The notes: generated by a model not told the origin, from the sequence alone. A stretch of DNA of 64,000 nucleotides from Herbaspirillum rubrisubalbicans (GCF_003719195.1 NZ_CP024996.1:2666001-2730000); one strand, 5' to 3'. Shown: positions 56,832-64,000, counted from the first letter of the stretch. Made by a program: numbers and translations.

Positions 56832-57500
56832 ATGTCTAAAAACATTTTTCAAGCAAGGTATACCGCGTTATTAGATGAAGCCGATTCTCTAGTGGCTGAT
56901 AAAACTACCTCTTGGAGTGAATATCTTGGTTCAAACGTAGAGTATGTCGATAATGAAAAATTTATCGAGTGGAAGCTTAAGGTCTTGAATCTGTTGACGC
57001 AAACATGTGGGGCTGATTCGCTATATCTCCGTGAATTTGCAAAGTTGGAGAAGGCCCATTTCGGCGATTCGAACCTCTCAATCCTGAAACGGTTGCGATC
57101 TGCGCTAAAAGCTGCAAAAAGTGACTTTGAGGGCGGGTATTTGCTTCAGGTGCGTATTTTGGTTCAAGCAGAGCTTTTCAGCGACGAATTGGATATGGCG
57201 CAGGAACTATTGGCGTCTGGTTATCATGCTGCGGCGGCTGTTGGTGCCCGTATTGTGCTCGAATCGGCGATAAAGGAACTTTGCAACAGAGAATCAATTC
57301 CTATGCAGAAATTAGATAAGATGAATGCGGACTTGGTAAAGGCAGGCCGTTACACAACGGTTCAACAAAAAATGGTTACGGCATTAGCAGCAATTGGTAA
57401 CAGTGCAGCGCATGGTAAGACAGAGGAATATTCCTCAGGTCAGGTGGTCGATATGATTACTGGCGTGCGCAAGTTTTTGAGTGATTTTGTAATGGCTTGA
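56832..57500 (+). CDS. DUF4145 / HEPN-like protein
   Basis: 222 residues from ATG 56832 with AGGAG at 56821-56825; the ATG at 56828 runs into a stop. The C-terminal half matches the DUF4145 pattern of helical HEPN-like proteins: LLASGYHAAAAVGARIVLES, IKELCNRESI, KMVTALAAIGNSAAHGKTEE and VVDMITGVRKFL. DUF4145 proteins occur in defence and toxin-type loci, sometimes as RNases, but no clear RxxxxH motif is seen here. It lies 54 bases after the broken MBL gene and just before a terminator, so it closes the cargo operon of the first rep module. Confidence 0.65.
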   Translation: MSKNIFQARYTALLDEADSLVADKTTSWSEYLGSNVEYVDNEKFIEWKLKVLNLLTQTCGADSLYLREFAKLEKAHFGDSNLSILKRLRSALKAAKSDFEGGYLLQVRILVQAELFSDELDMAQELLASGYHAAAAVGARIVLESAIKELCNRESIPMQKLDKMNADLVKAGRYTTVQQKMVTALAAIGNSAAHGKTEEYSSGQVVDMITGVRKFLSDFVMA

Positions 57501-57503
57501 AAA

Positions 57504-57530
57504 AAAGCCCCGGAAATTCCGGGGCTTTGT
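57504..57530. terminator. Intrinsic terminator, probably bidirectional
   Basis: A perfect 10-base stem, AAAGCCCCGG and its complement, with a five-base loop and short A and T tracts on both sides, placed between convergent genes. Almost the same hairpin recurs at 62336-62358 after the second cargo set. Confidence 0.85.
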
Positions 57531-57554
57531 GTTTGACGAAGAGCAGGGAGCTTG

Positions 57555-57797
57555 TCAGTGGAAAATCTTAAACAAAATCCCCACTGTGCCGGCCAGCATA
57601 AAACCCAGCATCCATTTGAGCAGCTCGAATTGCCCGCGCACCTCGGCGCGGAATTCTGTTAGATCGGCTTTTTTGACTAGTTCGTTATTCATGGCTTCGG
57701 CTAGGGCAGTTGCGTGCGCTTCGGCTTGTTCGGTTGGAACACCAGTTGCTTCAAGCCGCTTTACGTATTCGTGAGTATCAAAAAGTGTGGTTGCCAT
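57555..57797 (-). CDS. Small coiled-coil membrane protein, DUF1640/CCDC90-like
   Basis: 80 residues. The N-terminal half, FDTHEYVKRLEATGVPTEQA then ELVKKADLTEF, fits DUF1640-type proteins: a short helical head, a coiled coil and one C-terminal membrane helix (WMLGFMLAGTVGILF). The molecular role of the family is unclear. It is commonly seen in proteobacterial genomes and phages. It is the last of three minus-strand genes facing away from the ssDNA-binding gene and shares the terminator at 57504-57530. Confidence 0.6.
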   Translation of the reverse strand: MATTLFDTHEYVKRLEATGVPTEQAEAHATALAEAMNNELVKKADLTEFRAEVRGQFELLKWMLGFMLAGTVGILFKIFH

Positions 57798-57827
57798 TGG
57801 GCTGCTTTCAGTCAGTATAGCACCGTG

Positions 57828-58172
57828 TTAGCGGGCGCTGGTTGGGGTGAATTCGGCGCGCTGGTTCGAGGGCTTTCTCGGGGTGCTTGTCGGGTCGCAG
57901 GGCTTAGGAAACTCTAGTATGTCGGCGGTAGCGATGGCCAGCTTTGTCTTAGGCGCTTTGAAGCCCATTTGCCTGAGTCGATCCTGGTATTCGTAGTGCT
58001 GGAGCCTGAGAATCTCTGGAACCCACCAAGGTATTTTCCGTTTGCCGTGCAGCCAATCATGCACGGATCGTTCAGAACGTTTAAGCCGTTTGGCAACTTC
58101 CTTTACTGAATGTCCTTGCATCCAAAACTCAAGTTCGCCTTGGTGGCCGTATCTGATATTGGGATATCTCAT
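57828..58172 (-). CDS. Phage-type HTH regulator, paralogue of 39242-39487
   Basis: 114 residues starting MRYPNIRYGHQGELEF. A helix-turn-helix-like segment, VKEVAKRLKRSERSVHDWLH, is followed by KIPWWVPEILRLQHYEYQ, which is shared with the shorter gene at 39242. The extra 30 residues at the C-terminus are basic and low complexity. It sits between the DUF1640-like gene and the repressor-like gene on the minus strand, as a second regulator of the inovirus-like module. Its target is unknown. Confidence 0.65.
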   Translation of the reverse strand: MRYPNIRYGHQGELEFWMQGHSVKEVAKRLKRSERSVHDWLHGKRKIPWWVPEILRLQHYEYQDRLRQMGFKAPKTKLAIATADILEFPKPCDPTSTPRKPSNQRAEFTPTSAR

Positions 58173-58321
58173 ATGGGGCTCGCGTTTCGTTTATCCGGGT
58201 TGATAGGTGGTTGCCAAGAAAAATATGTTCCCAAATAACGAGAATTTATGTGGTTGCTTTCCCGCATTTGGAATATCGCCGATTTCGCATAATTTGTAGG
58301 AAGTTTGATAGGCAAAATCAG

Positions 58322-58645
58322 TTACTGCGCCACTCGCCGGATTCGAATCCAGCAGGTGTTTGCCGTACGCAGTAACAAATCAAAAGACGGTAATAATTTT
58401 TCTAGCGGTTGCTTGATTCGTCCTTTTTCTTTTTTTCGCCTCGCATCTTCACGTGCGAGCAATCGGAACACTTCAGCCTCTTCCATTCCCGCTTCTCTGG
58501 CTAATAGCAATGCCGTCGAAAAATCCGGGAGCGTTTTTCCTAGTGAGTAGTTGCTCAGGGATGTCTGAGGTATGCCCCAGGCTTTCGCCAAGCTGTTAAC
58601 GCTACGCCCCTGAATGGCTTTTGCTATGAATTCTTCGTAGGTCAT
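58322..58645 (-). CDS. XRE-like HTH repressor of the inovirus module
   Basis: 107 residues; ATG at 58645 with GGAG at 58652-58655 on its strand. The N-terminal half is a helix-turn-helix of the XRE type: FIAKAIQGRSVNSLAKAWGI then PQTSLSNYSLGKTLPD. The C-terminal half is basic. It is divergent from the ssDNA-binding gene, and the shared gap contains two TAACCA-N4-TGGTTA palindromes and a half site, the expected layout of a phage repressor controlling itself and the early genes. Confidence 0.75.
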   Translation of the reverse strand: MTYEEFIAKAIQGRSVNSLAKAWGIPQTSLSNYSLGKTLPDFSTALLLAREAGMEEAEVFRLLAREDARRKKEKGRIKQPLEKLLPSFDLLLRTANTCWIRIRRVAQ

Positions 58646-58667
58646 TTAAAACTCCGATTAGGTTAAC

Positions 58668-58730
58668 TAACCAAATATGGTTAATATTTGCCTTGCGCTA
58701 ACCATATTTGGTTAAAGCATATTTGGTTAA
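58668..58730. promoter_or_regulatory. Operator array, TAACCA-N4-TGGTTA
   Basis: Two perfect palindromes, TAACCAAATATGGTTA at 58668-58683 and TAACCATATTTGGTTA at 58699-58714, plus a half site ATATTTGGTTA at 58720-58730, all between the divergent repressor and ssDNA-binding genes. Spacing of the palindrome centres is 31 bases, about three helical turns, so co-operative repressor binding is plausible. Confidence 0.8.
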
Positions 58731-58812
58731 TGCGTACCATATCACAAGCGCGAGGGCATCCGTCTGGCTCTGTGCTTATCCCTTCTCAATATTCAGTCTA
58801 GAGGCTCGAAAA

Positions 58813-59124
58813 ATGGCTAAGTCGATCATTGAAATCATTCACGTTGTTCCCCTGTCTGGCGTCGGAAAAAAGTCCGGCAACGCTTACGACATGCGCTTTG
58901 CGCAGTGCATCGTCCACCACGTCAACAAAGAGACCGGCCAAGTGGAACCGCTCGTTGGCGAACTGCTTCTGCCGAAGCAATACAACGATATTCCGCGAGG
59001 GATGTACGAAGTTGACTTCCGCCTGTCGGTCGCCCAAGACAAGCGTATCCAGTCCGTAGTGGATTCCATCGTTCCCTACGTACCAAAAGCCGCACCAAAA
59101 GAACCGGTCAAAGCTGCGGCCTGA
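58813..59124 (+). CDS. Inovirus gene V-like single-stranded DNA-binding protein
   Basis: 103 residues from ATG 58813, with GAGG at 58801-58804. The sequence (KSIIEIIHVVPLSGVGKKSG, then MRFAQCIVHH, GELLLPKQY, GMYEVDFRLSVAQDKRI) fits the small OB-fold proteins of Pf- and Ralstonia-type filamentous phages that coat newly made single strands. It is the first gene to the right of the operator array. Pf-like genomes then carry coat, adsorption and Zot genes before rep; here a shortened rep follows after 22 bases, pointing to a deletion. The frame is open from 58708, but the family N-terminus and ribosome site favour 58813. Confidence 0.75.
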   Translation: MAKSIIEIIHVVPLSGVGKKSGNAYDMRFAQCIVHHVNKETGQVEPLVGELLLPKQYNDIPRGMYEVDFRLSVAQDKRIQSVVDSIVPYVPKAAPKEPVKAAA

Positions 59125-59146
59125 CCATGAAGCAGGCGGCGGATAC

Positions 59147-59923
59147 GTGGCCCGTAAGGTCACATATCCAGACGGTCAGATGGAAGTAACTGTCTGCCGT
59201 GAAAAGCACTTCAAAGGCCCGGCTCCGATTATCGGCAAGCGCACCAGGCGCGGCGAATCAGAAAACCGCGAGCGTAATGAAGCTGTCGCCGCCCGCAATG
59301 CCAAGAAGAACGTAAGGGAGCGTTGCAAGTCCATCGGGGCGGATCGGATGATTACGCTGACCTATCGCGACAACATGATTGATCGCGAAAGGGCGCTCAA
59401 GGATTGGGACAAATTCCGGCGCCGGGTTGGAAAGTGCGTCGATTTCCATTATGTGGCCGTGATTGAGGAACAGCAGCGGGGGGCATTGCACTTCCATGTT
59501 GCTGTACGTGGCCGTCAGTGCTATCAACTCCTGCGCTCGATCTGGTCAAGCATCGTCGGACTGGATGAGCAAGGACGCTCGATGTCAAACATTGATGTAC
59601 GCAACCCCTCCAAGTTCGGTTTCGGGAAAGACGGCATTCACAAGCTCGCCTCTTATATCGCCAAATACTGCGGCAAACAAATGGAATGCAGGGACTTTGA
59701 CCAGAAGCGCTATTTCGCCTCCAGAGGCATTCCTAAGCCCGATGTGCAGAGCTGGGCTCTCGCCAGCACTAATTCGCTTGGTGCCGTGCAGACGGCCTTT
59801 GTAATTGCCGGCGCGGGCCTCTTGGACGGTGCGCAGTTCTGGTACAACAAAGCGCTCGATGTTATCTGGATTGCAACGGCTCCTTATCAAGGCACGGGAA
59901 CTTTGGAAGCTGTTCCGTTCTAA
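59147..59923 (+). CDS. HUH replication initiator, N-terminally shortened second copy
   Basis: 258 residues from GTG 59147; it lacks the 42 N-terminal residues of the copy at 51515-52417 but is otherwise near-identical. The HUH motif GALHFHVAV, motif 1 MITLTYRDN and YIAKYCGK are all intact. The upstream frame has no start near the junction and only a weak GGCGG before the GTG. The loss coincides with the point where the ssDNA-binding gene abuts rep, so a deletion has probably removed the phage structural genes and the rep 5' end. Activity is uncertain. Confidence 0.75.
   Translation: MARKVTYPDGQMEVTVCREKHFKGPAPIIGKRTRRGESENRERNEAVAARNAKKNVRERCKSIGADRMITLTYRDNMIDRERALKDWDKFRRRVGKCVDFHYVAVIEEQQRGALHFHVAVRGRQCYQLLRSIWSSIVGLDEQGRSMSNIDVRNPSKFGFGKDGIHKLASYIAKYCGKQMECRDFDQKRYFASRGIPKPDVQSWALASTNSLGAVQTAFVIAGAGLLDGAQFWYNKALDVIWIATAPYQGTGTLEAVPF
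59147..59923 (+). repeat. Rep direct repeat, copy 2
   Basis: Partner of 51641-52417. The similarity begins abruptly at the Tyr-Val codons, which marks the recombination junction. Confidence 0.9.
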
Positions 59924-59958
59924 TGCTCATTGTGTTCGGCAATTGGGGAGAGCATGTC

Positions 59959-60522
59959 ATGTCGAGTAACATCATTGTTTTGGGTGATAAAACAAGTCAC
60001 GGCGGAACCGTTATTTCCGCATCAGTGAATTCCGCCACCCACGGAAAAGGTTGGGCACGGGTGGGTGATATGGTCTCTTGTCCACGCTGCCGGGGTGTTT
60101 TTCCGATAAGCCAGGGCGACAACAGCCTTCTCGATGATGGGAAAGCAGTAGCCTACGATGGTTGCAAGGTTGCCTGCGGAGCCGTGCTGCTTTCCACTCA
60201 ATGCGTCACATCTACTGATCCTTCAAGTGTTGCTGCAACTAGCGCCTCTCTTGCATCGGGGGATTTTGGCCCTATCGGATCAAATCTTGCAGCAAGCTAT
60301 CACGATGAGCCGTTGGACGACATCGGGCAGCGTTTTAGGGGGCGATTCCAGGTTGTCGATGCTATTTCCGGACAGCCGGTGACTGATCAGTCAGTCCGAG
60401 TTCGCTCTACAAGTGGTCAATATTTGACCGGCTCCACCGACCCCGACGGATTTACACAATGGGTAGAGCGCACCGCACGTGAAGCGCTAGCTTTTGATCT
60501 TACTGAGAAGGGCGTAACGTGA
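59959..60522 (+). CDS. PAAR-domain protein (type VI secretion tip)
   Basis: 187 residues from ATG 59959 with GGGGAG at 59945-59950. Residues 1-85 are a PAAR domain: IIVLGDKTSHGGTVISAS, GWARVGDMVSCPRC and AVAYDGCKVACGAVLLS, with the His/Cys residues that bind zinc at the tip. Residues 115-187 form a small beta domain (RGRFQVVDAISGQPV, GSTDPDGFTQWV) often found between PAAR and toxin. PAAR proteins sharpen the VgrG spike and carry effectors. The next gene overlaps the stop and encodes a nuclease-like protein, so PAAR and toxin are split into two genes. It follows rep directly, as cargo. Confidence 0.85.
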   Translation: MSSNIIVLGDKTSHGGTVISASVNSATHGKGWARVGDMVSCPRCRGVFPISQGDNSLLDDGKAVAYDGCKVACGAVLLSTQCVTSTDPSSVAATSASLASGDFGPIGSNLAASYHDEPLDDIGQRFRGRFQVVDAISGQPVTDQSVRVRSTSGQYLTGSTDPDGFTQWVERTAREALAFDLTEKGVT

Positions 60523-61229
60523 CAGAGCCGACTCCTCCTTCTGCACCGCTTGCAACGGGCGGCATGTCGCGTGAAGGTACAACTACCGTTGTGAAGATCA
60601 ATCAGCCCGCTGTTGATTTTAAAGATAAGAAGGTGCTTTGCTCTGCGATTTGCAAATGCAATGACGCGCCGGGCATTGGCAAAGACGGCAGATCACTAAA
60701 GCAATCTTGTGTCTCAAGCCGACTTCGAGAGCTTGATAAGCTGTTGGAGCATCGCAGCCCATATAAACCTGAGGTCAATTATGATATGACCAAAATGCCG
60801 CCAGAACCGATTATGGATTCAAGCATAGAGACCAAGGTACATGATTGGTTGCCCGGTTGGATTAGCAAGTATTGGGAAGTGGACCACGGTTCTCCGTATT
60901 TGAAAGGGGCCGGCATGATTCGAAGGCCCGACGTCATTACGGTACTTGATCCCCGAAAGCCTCCGACGCAAGAGAACATTAAGCAGGTCGTAGAGATAAA
61001 ATTTCCGCCTGATTATATGGATGAATTGCAGGCAGCGGCTTATACACGTATTGCAGGGGACGATAGTAAGCTTATTACGATAGGTCCAGAAAATTGCGAC
61101 TGTAATCAACCTGAGCCGGAGCAGTCAAAGATACCGATAGAACAACTTGGCGCGGCCAGTTTTCTGGCATCAATTCTCTATACTCTATTAACAAAGAAGC
61201 CGCCTCCGACTACAGCCCCGGCTTTTTGA
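60519..61229 (+). CDS. VRR-NUC-like nuclease effector (type VI type)
   Basis: 236 residues; GTG 60519 overlaps the PAAR stop. The core has RRPDVITVLD followed by KQVVEIKFPPD, the D...ExK signature of PD-(D/E)XK nucleases, and then AAAYTRIAGDD, consistent with the VRR-NUC group of antibacterial DNases. Cys residues in CSAICKCNDA and CDCNQ may bind metal. A hydrophobic helix and a Pro-rich tail end the protein. Position between PAAR and DUF3396 genes makes it the toxin of an effector/immunity pair. The exact nuclease family is by eye. Confidence 0.75.
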   Translation: MTEPTPPSAPLATGGMSREGTTTVVKINQPAVDFKDKKVLCSAICKCNDAPGIGKDGRSLKQSCVSSRLRELDKLLEHRSPYKPEVNYDMTKMPPEPIMDSSIETKVHDWLPGWISKYWEVDHGSPYLKGAGMIRRPDVITVLDPRKPPTQENIKQVVEIKFPPDYMDELQAAAYTRIAGDDSKLITIGPENCDCNQPEPEQSKIPIEQLGAASFLASILYTLLTKKPPPTTAPAF

Positions 61230-61238
61230 AAGTGCATC

Positions 61239-62315
61239 ATGACCGACCTCCCTTTCGATCCTATTCAATTAATGCGCGAGCATCCAGAAAAGATGCGCGT
61301 ACCTGGCGGTCTTTTGACAAAGAAAGGGCCTCAAGATTATGTTGGAAGTGTTCCAGCAATAACTGGCACTTTGTTTTTTGATGGTGCGCACTTGCCTGAA
61401 GTCCGCGAAGCTATTTGTTTGTGCTTCGATGATTATGAAGCTATCGCAAAGGGTCATTTGACCTGGTTATGGCGCGAGGAACCGCCCGAAGGGCCTAATA
61501 GATTTGCTTATGGTGACGCGCCATCAATGCGGAAAATGATTGAGGTGATGAAGGAAGATGACTCTGTCACCTTTGCATACATCAGTGGTCGCCAACCGCA
61601 TGATGCCGGAGACTGGGAGTTTTACGTTTCTGGCCTTCGTGGATGGCAAGCAAAGTCAGGCGGGTGGGGGACATCCGTATTGCGTTTTAGCTTGCCTCTT
61701 CTCTATGTCGAAGAAAATCCAACAGCATTTCAAGAGATTTTTTTAAGCTTTGCTAAGCGATTAAAAGCACGTCATGGCTATGGCGGTCATGGATTGGTTT
61801 TGTCGATTGTTCGTATAAATGATAACCAGCCGTTTGAAGCTTTCTTATCTGAGAAGCTAAAAGGACTAGATGTTGGGCGCCCACTTGGCGCCGCTTCGGT
61901 TGCTGATAAAGGTTTAAAAACTGTTTCTTGGCTTACTGCTGTGAATCATGAAATGGTCGAAAAAGTAGGAGGACTATTTACGATCCGCTCGGAACTTCCG
62001 AGGGACTGGTTTGCACTCTACGATTACGGCTCTGGCTTAATAATACAGGCCGGCCCAAAGCCTGAGGCTGCTCCATCTGATCTGCCGATGCCAGCCAGAT
62101 TGGTTTTGCCAAATATGCTTTTTAAAGAAGTGCGTACCAAAAAAGTTAGTTTGCATCGTGCATCGATTGATGGCGAGCCTCGTTTGATTGGCTGGGCTGC
62201 GGAGCAATGGTTAAAGCGTTTTGATATAGATGAGTCTCAATTGATGTCGTATAAAATGAAACTGCTAGATGAGCCTAAGCTTACTAAAGCAAGCATCCGA
62301 TCAGGCCGCTTGTAA
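61239..62315 (+). CDS. DUF3396 type VI immunity protein
   Basis: 358 residues. Features of the DUF3396 family include GTLFFDGAHLPEVREAICLC, EDDSVTFAYISGRQPHDAGD, WEFYVSGLRG and a C-terminal region with WFALYDYGSGLIIQAGPKP. DUF3396 proteins are recurrent neighbours of type VI effectors and are taken as their immunity factors. Here it would neutralise the VRR-NUC-like nuclease nine bases upstream. It is cytoplasmic, as expected for protection against a DNase. A terminator follows 20 bases after the stop. Confidence 0.8.
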   Translation: MTDLPFDPIQLMREHPEKMRVPGGLLTKKGPQDYVGSVPAITGTLFFDGAHLPEVREAICLCFDDYEAIAKGHLTWLWREEPPEGPNRFAYGDAPSMRKMIEVMKEDDSVTFAYISGRQPHDAGDWEFYVSGLRGWQAKSGGWGTSVLRFSLPLLYVEENPTAFQEIFLSFAKRLKARHGYGGHGLVLSIVRINDNQPFEAFLSEKLKGLDVGRPLGAASVADKGLKTVSWLTAVNHEMVEKVGGLFTIRSELPRDWFALYDYGSGLIIQAGPKPEAAPSDLPMPARLVLPNMLFKEVRTKKVSLHRASIDGEPRLIGWAAEQWLKRFDIDESQLMSYKMKLLDEPKLTKASIRSGRL

Positions 62316-62335
62316 TCGGTACAGTTCGTGAAAAC

Positions 62336-62358
62336 AAGCCCCGGATTTCCGGGGCTTT
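62336..62358. terminator. Intrinsic terminator after the PAAR/nuclease/immunity operon
   Basis: A nine-base perfect stem, AAGCCCCGG and its complement with loop ATTT, ending in a short T tract. It is the same hairpin type as 57504-57530, supporting a shared module plan. Confidence 0.85.
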
Positions 62359-62508
62359 GCAATTGCCATAGGGAAAAACCTCAATAGAAAAACTGATTCT
62401 TCTCAATCTTTGCGCAATAAAGTCCTTGACTCATTCGGGTTGGCAATACGAACATTCCATGAGGGGAGCTATTGCTAGTTTTGAAGCAAGATTAACGGGG
62501 GAAGAATA

Positions 62509-64000
62509 ATGAGGGTAAGTAAAAAATTCAAATTGGGAAAAACTCAGGCCGAGTTAGATTTTATCGATATTGATATTGATAAAGACATTCCGCTATACAT
62601 AGATCCTCACCTTATAGGCATCTCCGATCATCCTTTTTCTCATGACTGTCATGCGACCATATCGAGTTTTTTTAATTTCTTTCTCGAATTGGTACGCAGA
62701 GGAGAAGTCGATAGGGCGCGGGCATTGTTCTCGCACTTACATGAGCCAAATGAAACTTGTCTAGGATCTTCGAAGGGGCGACCGAATGGTCGAGGTGTTG
62801 CGAATAAGCAAGCTGGAGATATTTTCAATAGCATTATGGAGAGTAGAGCTATTGAAACCGGTGTTCTCGAGCATCTAGAGGATTTTCGGATTTTTGTTCC
62901 AGGAATCGGACCTGATAAGGTCTCGGATATGACAACCAATATTATTCGATTAAATCTAATCGAATATACGCAAGAGCAATGTCGTTTGCATGACATCCCT
63001 TTGCAAAGCAATATCGCAAGCGGTCCTTACTGGAACGAGGTAACTAGGCAATGGGAGCGATCGCACCATGACATGCTTGTCATAAGTAACCGTCCTATTT
63101 TGCTCGTGCCTAAATGTTTAGTTAGTTATGGCTTAGTGTATTCGTTTGATCGATATTACAACCGATATTTGTTGAATTTTGTTAAGCATGATCACCTTGT
63201 GAATAATGGTCCGTTCGTTCGCAACAAGACTTTTGCGAACGGGAGGACGAAAGTGTGGGTCACTAAGGGCGATATGCGTAAGCACGTCGCGCCTCCCGAT
63301 AAGGATTTTGTTGCCGGATATACCGAACAACATAAAGATCTCTTTGTGAACTTTCGGAAGGATGCGAAGAAATATGCTAAGCCATTAGAAAGTCAGGAAA
63401 TCGACGGCAGGTTGCTGGTGTCAGACATTGCTTTGCACCTAATTGATGTTCTGAGAAAAACACCTTCAGGGAATGACCATGCATCTGCGTATCACAAGCT
63501 GATCGTTGGCATTTTAGAGCTTCTCTTTTATCCGAGTTTGACTCGTCCTAGAAAAGAGCAGGAGATTTATGATGGGCGGAAGCGAATAGATATCGTCTTT
63601 GATAACGCGGCGTCTTCTGGCGAATTATATCGACTGCAGACAAAGAGAATTTCGGCGGCTTATGTGATGGTCGAGTGCAAGAACTATTCTAAGGATGTCG
63701 CTAATCCCGAACTGGATCAGCTCGCAGGGCGATTTTCGTTCAGGCTTTCCCAATTCGGTTTTTTGGTATGTCGTTCTGTCTCTGATTACCCGACACTAAT
63801 TGCTCGCTGCCATGATTTATTCGCAGCTAAGCAAGAGCTTATACTTCCTGTGTTGGATGAAGATGTCATAAACATGTTGCAAAAGAAAGCTGATAATCCA
63901 CTCAACCGGCCTGAGGAAGAATTTCTTGCGGATCGTATTCGAGAAGTGATGTTTGCTGCTCCAGAAAAACGACTTGCCAAAAAAGGGCCTGGAAAAAGTA
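62509..64000 (+). CDS. PD-(D/E)XK nuclease-like protein, partial (runs off the window)
   Basis: 497 codons are visible from ATG 62509 (GGGGGAAG just upstream) to the window end with no stop. The N-terminus is VSKKFKLGKTQAELDFIDID. Near residues 345-390 lies a restriction-endonuclease-like core: YDGRKRIDIVFDNAA, then YVMVECKNYSKDVANPELDQ, where Asp and the ExK-like ECK residues fit the PD-(D/E)XK active site and the helix after it is typical of Mrr-like folds. I do not recognise the whole protein. It may be a stand-alone nuclease of a defence system. It starts about 150 bases after a terminator and so has its own promoter. Confidence 0.6.
   Translation, partial: MRVSKKFKLGKTQAELDFIDIDIDKDIPLYIDPHLIGISDHPFSHDCHATISSFFNFFLELVRRGEVDRARALFSHLHEPNETCLGSSKGRPNGRGVANKQAGDIFNSIMESRAIETGVLEHLEDFRIFVPGIGPDKVSDMTTNIIRLNLIEYTQEQCRLHDIPLQSNIASGPYWNEVTRQWERSHHDMLVISNRPILLVPKCLVSYGLVYSFDRYYNRYLLNFVKHDHLVNNGPFVRNKTFANGRTKVWVTKGDMRKHVAPPDKDFVAGYTEQHKDLFVNFRKDAKKYAKPLESQEIDGRLLVSDIALHLIDVLRKTPSGNDHASAYHKLIVGILELLFYPSLTRPRKEQEIYDGRKRIDIVFDNAASSGELYRLQTKRISAAYVMVECKNYSKDVANPELDQLAGRFSFRLSQFGFLVCRSVSDYPTLIARCHDLFAAKQELILPVLDEDVINMLQKKADNPLNRPEEEFLADRIREVMFAAPEKRLAKKGPGKS

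Noticed and set aside
58318..58375. A tRNA-like T-arm (GGATTCGAATCC) suggesting an attachment site
   Set aside because: A five-base stem can be drawn, but no anticodon or acceptor arm fits and the sequence lies inside the repressor frame. Kept only as a possible coincidence.

Overview
The window comes from a high-GC betaproteobacterium, most likely of the order Burkholderiales. This rests on its lipopeptide-siderophore NRPS locus, its IS3-family elements and its inovirus genes; the genus cannot be fixed from the sequence. It falls into two halves: a GC-rich biosynthetic core (1-39170) and a mosaic of mobile DNA with lower GC and defence-like or toxin cargo (39242-64000).

1-39170: a siderophore operon, all on the plus strand and with several start/stop overlaps. 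In order: the end of a type II thioesterase, a TauD/SyrP-like dioxygenase, a fatty acyl-AMP ligase fused to a carrier domain, three NRPSs, an SznF-like HDO/cupin enzyme, a fourth NRPS with an N-terminal YqcI/YcgG domain and a terminal thioesterase, a small nitroreductase-like protein, a candidate Fur box, a TonB-dependent receptor, a PepSY membrane protein and an Sfp-type PPTase. Reading the adenylation pockets by eye gives acyl-Asp-Thr-Gly-D-Thr-X-Gly-Thr-Y, with X and Y having unusual codes. A SyrP-like hydroxylase (beta-OH-Asp), a YqcI/YcgG domain and an SznF-like cupin point to a gramibactin-type lipopeptide whose X and/or Y is the C-diazeniumdiolate amino acid graminine. The YqcI/YcgG domain is fused to the assembly line. 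The three Thr and two Gly A-T units are near-identical DNA cassettes.

39242-50700: a phage-type regulator, an IS21 istA remnant and an intact IS3-family element, then a four-gene operon: alpha/beta hydrolase, caspase-like/VMAP-C protein, MoxR AAA+ ATPase, and a 1395-residue SAV_2336-type protein with a DUF4062-like domain. This matches the logic of predicted vWA-MoxR-VMAP ternary conflict systems. It is bracketed by inverted copies of one IS3 end plus flanking DNA, the right copy being a remnant.

50700-64000: two modules of one inovirus-like element. Each has a near-identical HUH Rep followed by different cargo and then the same type of GC-rich terminator. Module 1 has a hairpin-rich leader, full-length rep, a membrane protein, an MBL-fold hydrolase broken by two IS3-family insertions (exact excision restores a 287-residue frame) and a DUF4145/HEPN-like protein. 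Module 2 has three minus-strand small genes including a repressor, a palindromic operator array, an ssDNA-binding protein, an N-terminally shortened rep, and a PAAR / VRR-NUC-like nuclease / DUF3396 immunity trio of type VI secretion type. No coat, adsorption or Zot genes are present. A PD-(D/E)XK nuclease-like gene runs off the right edge.
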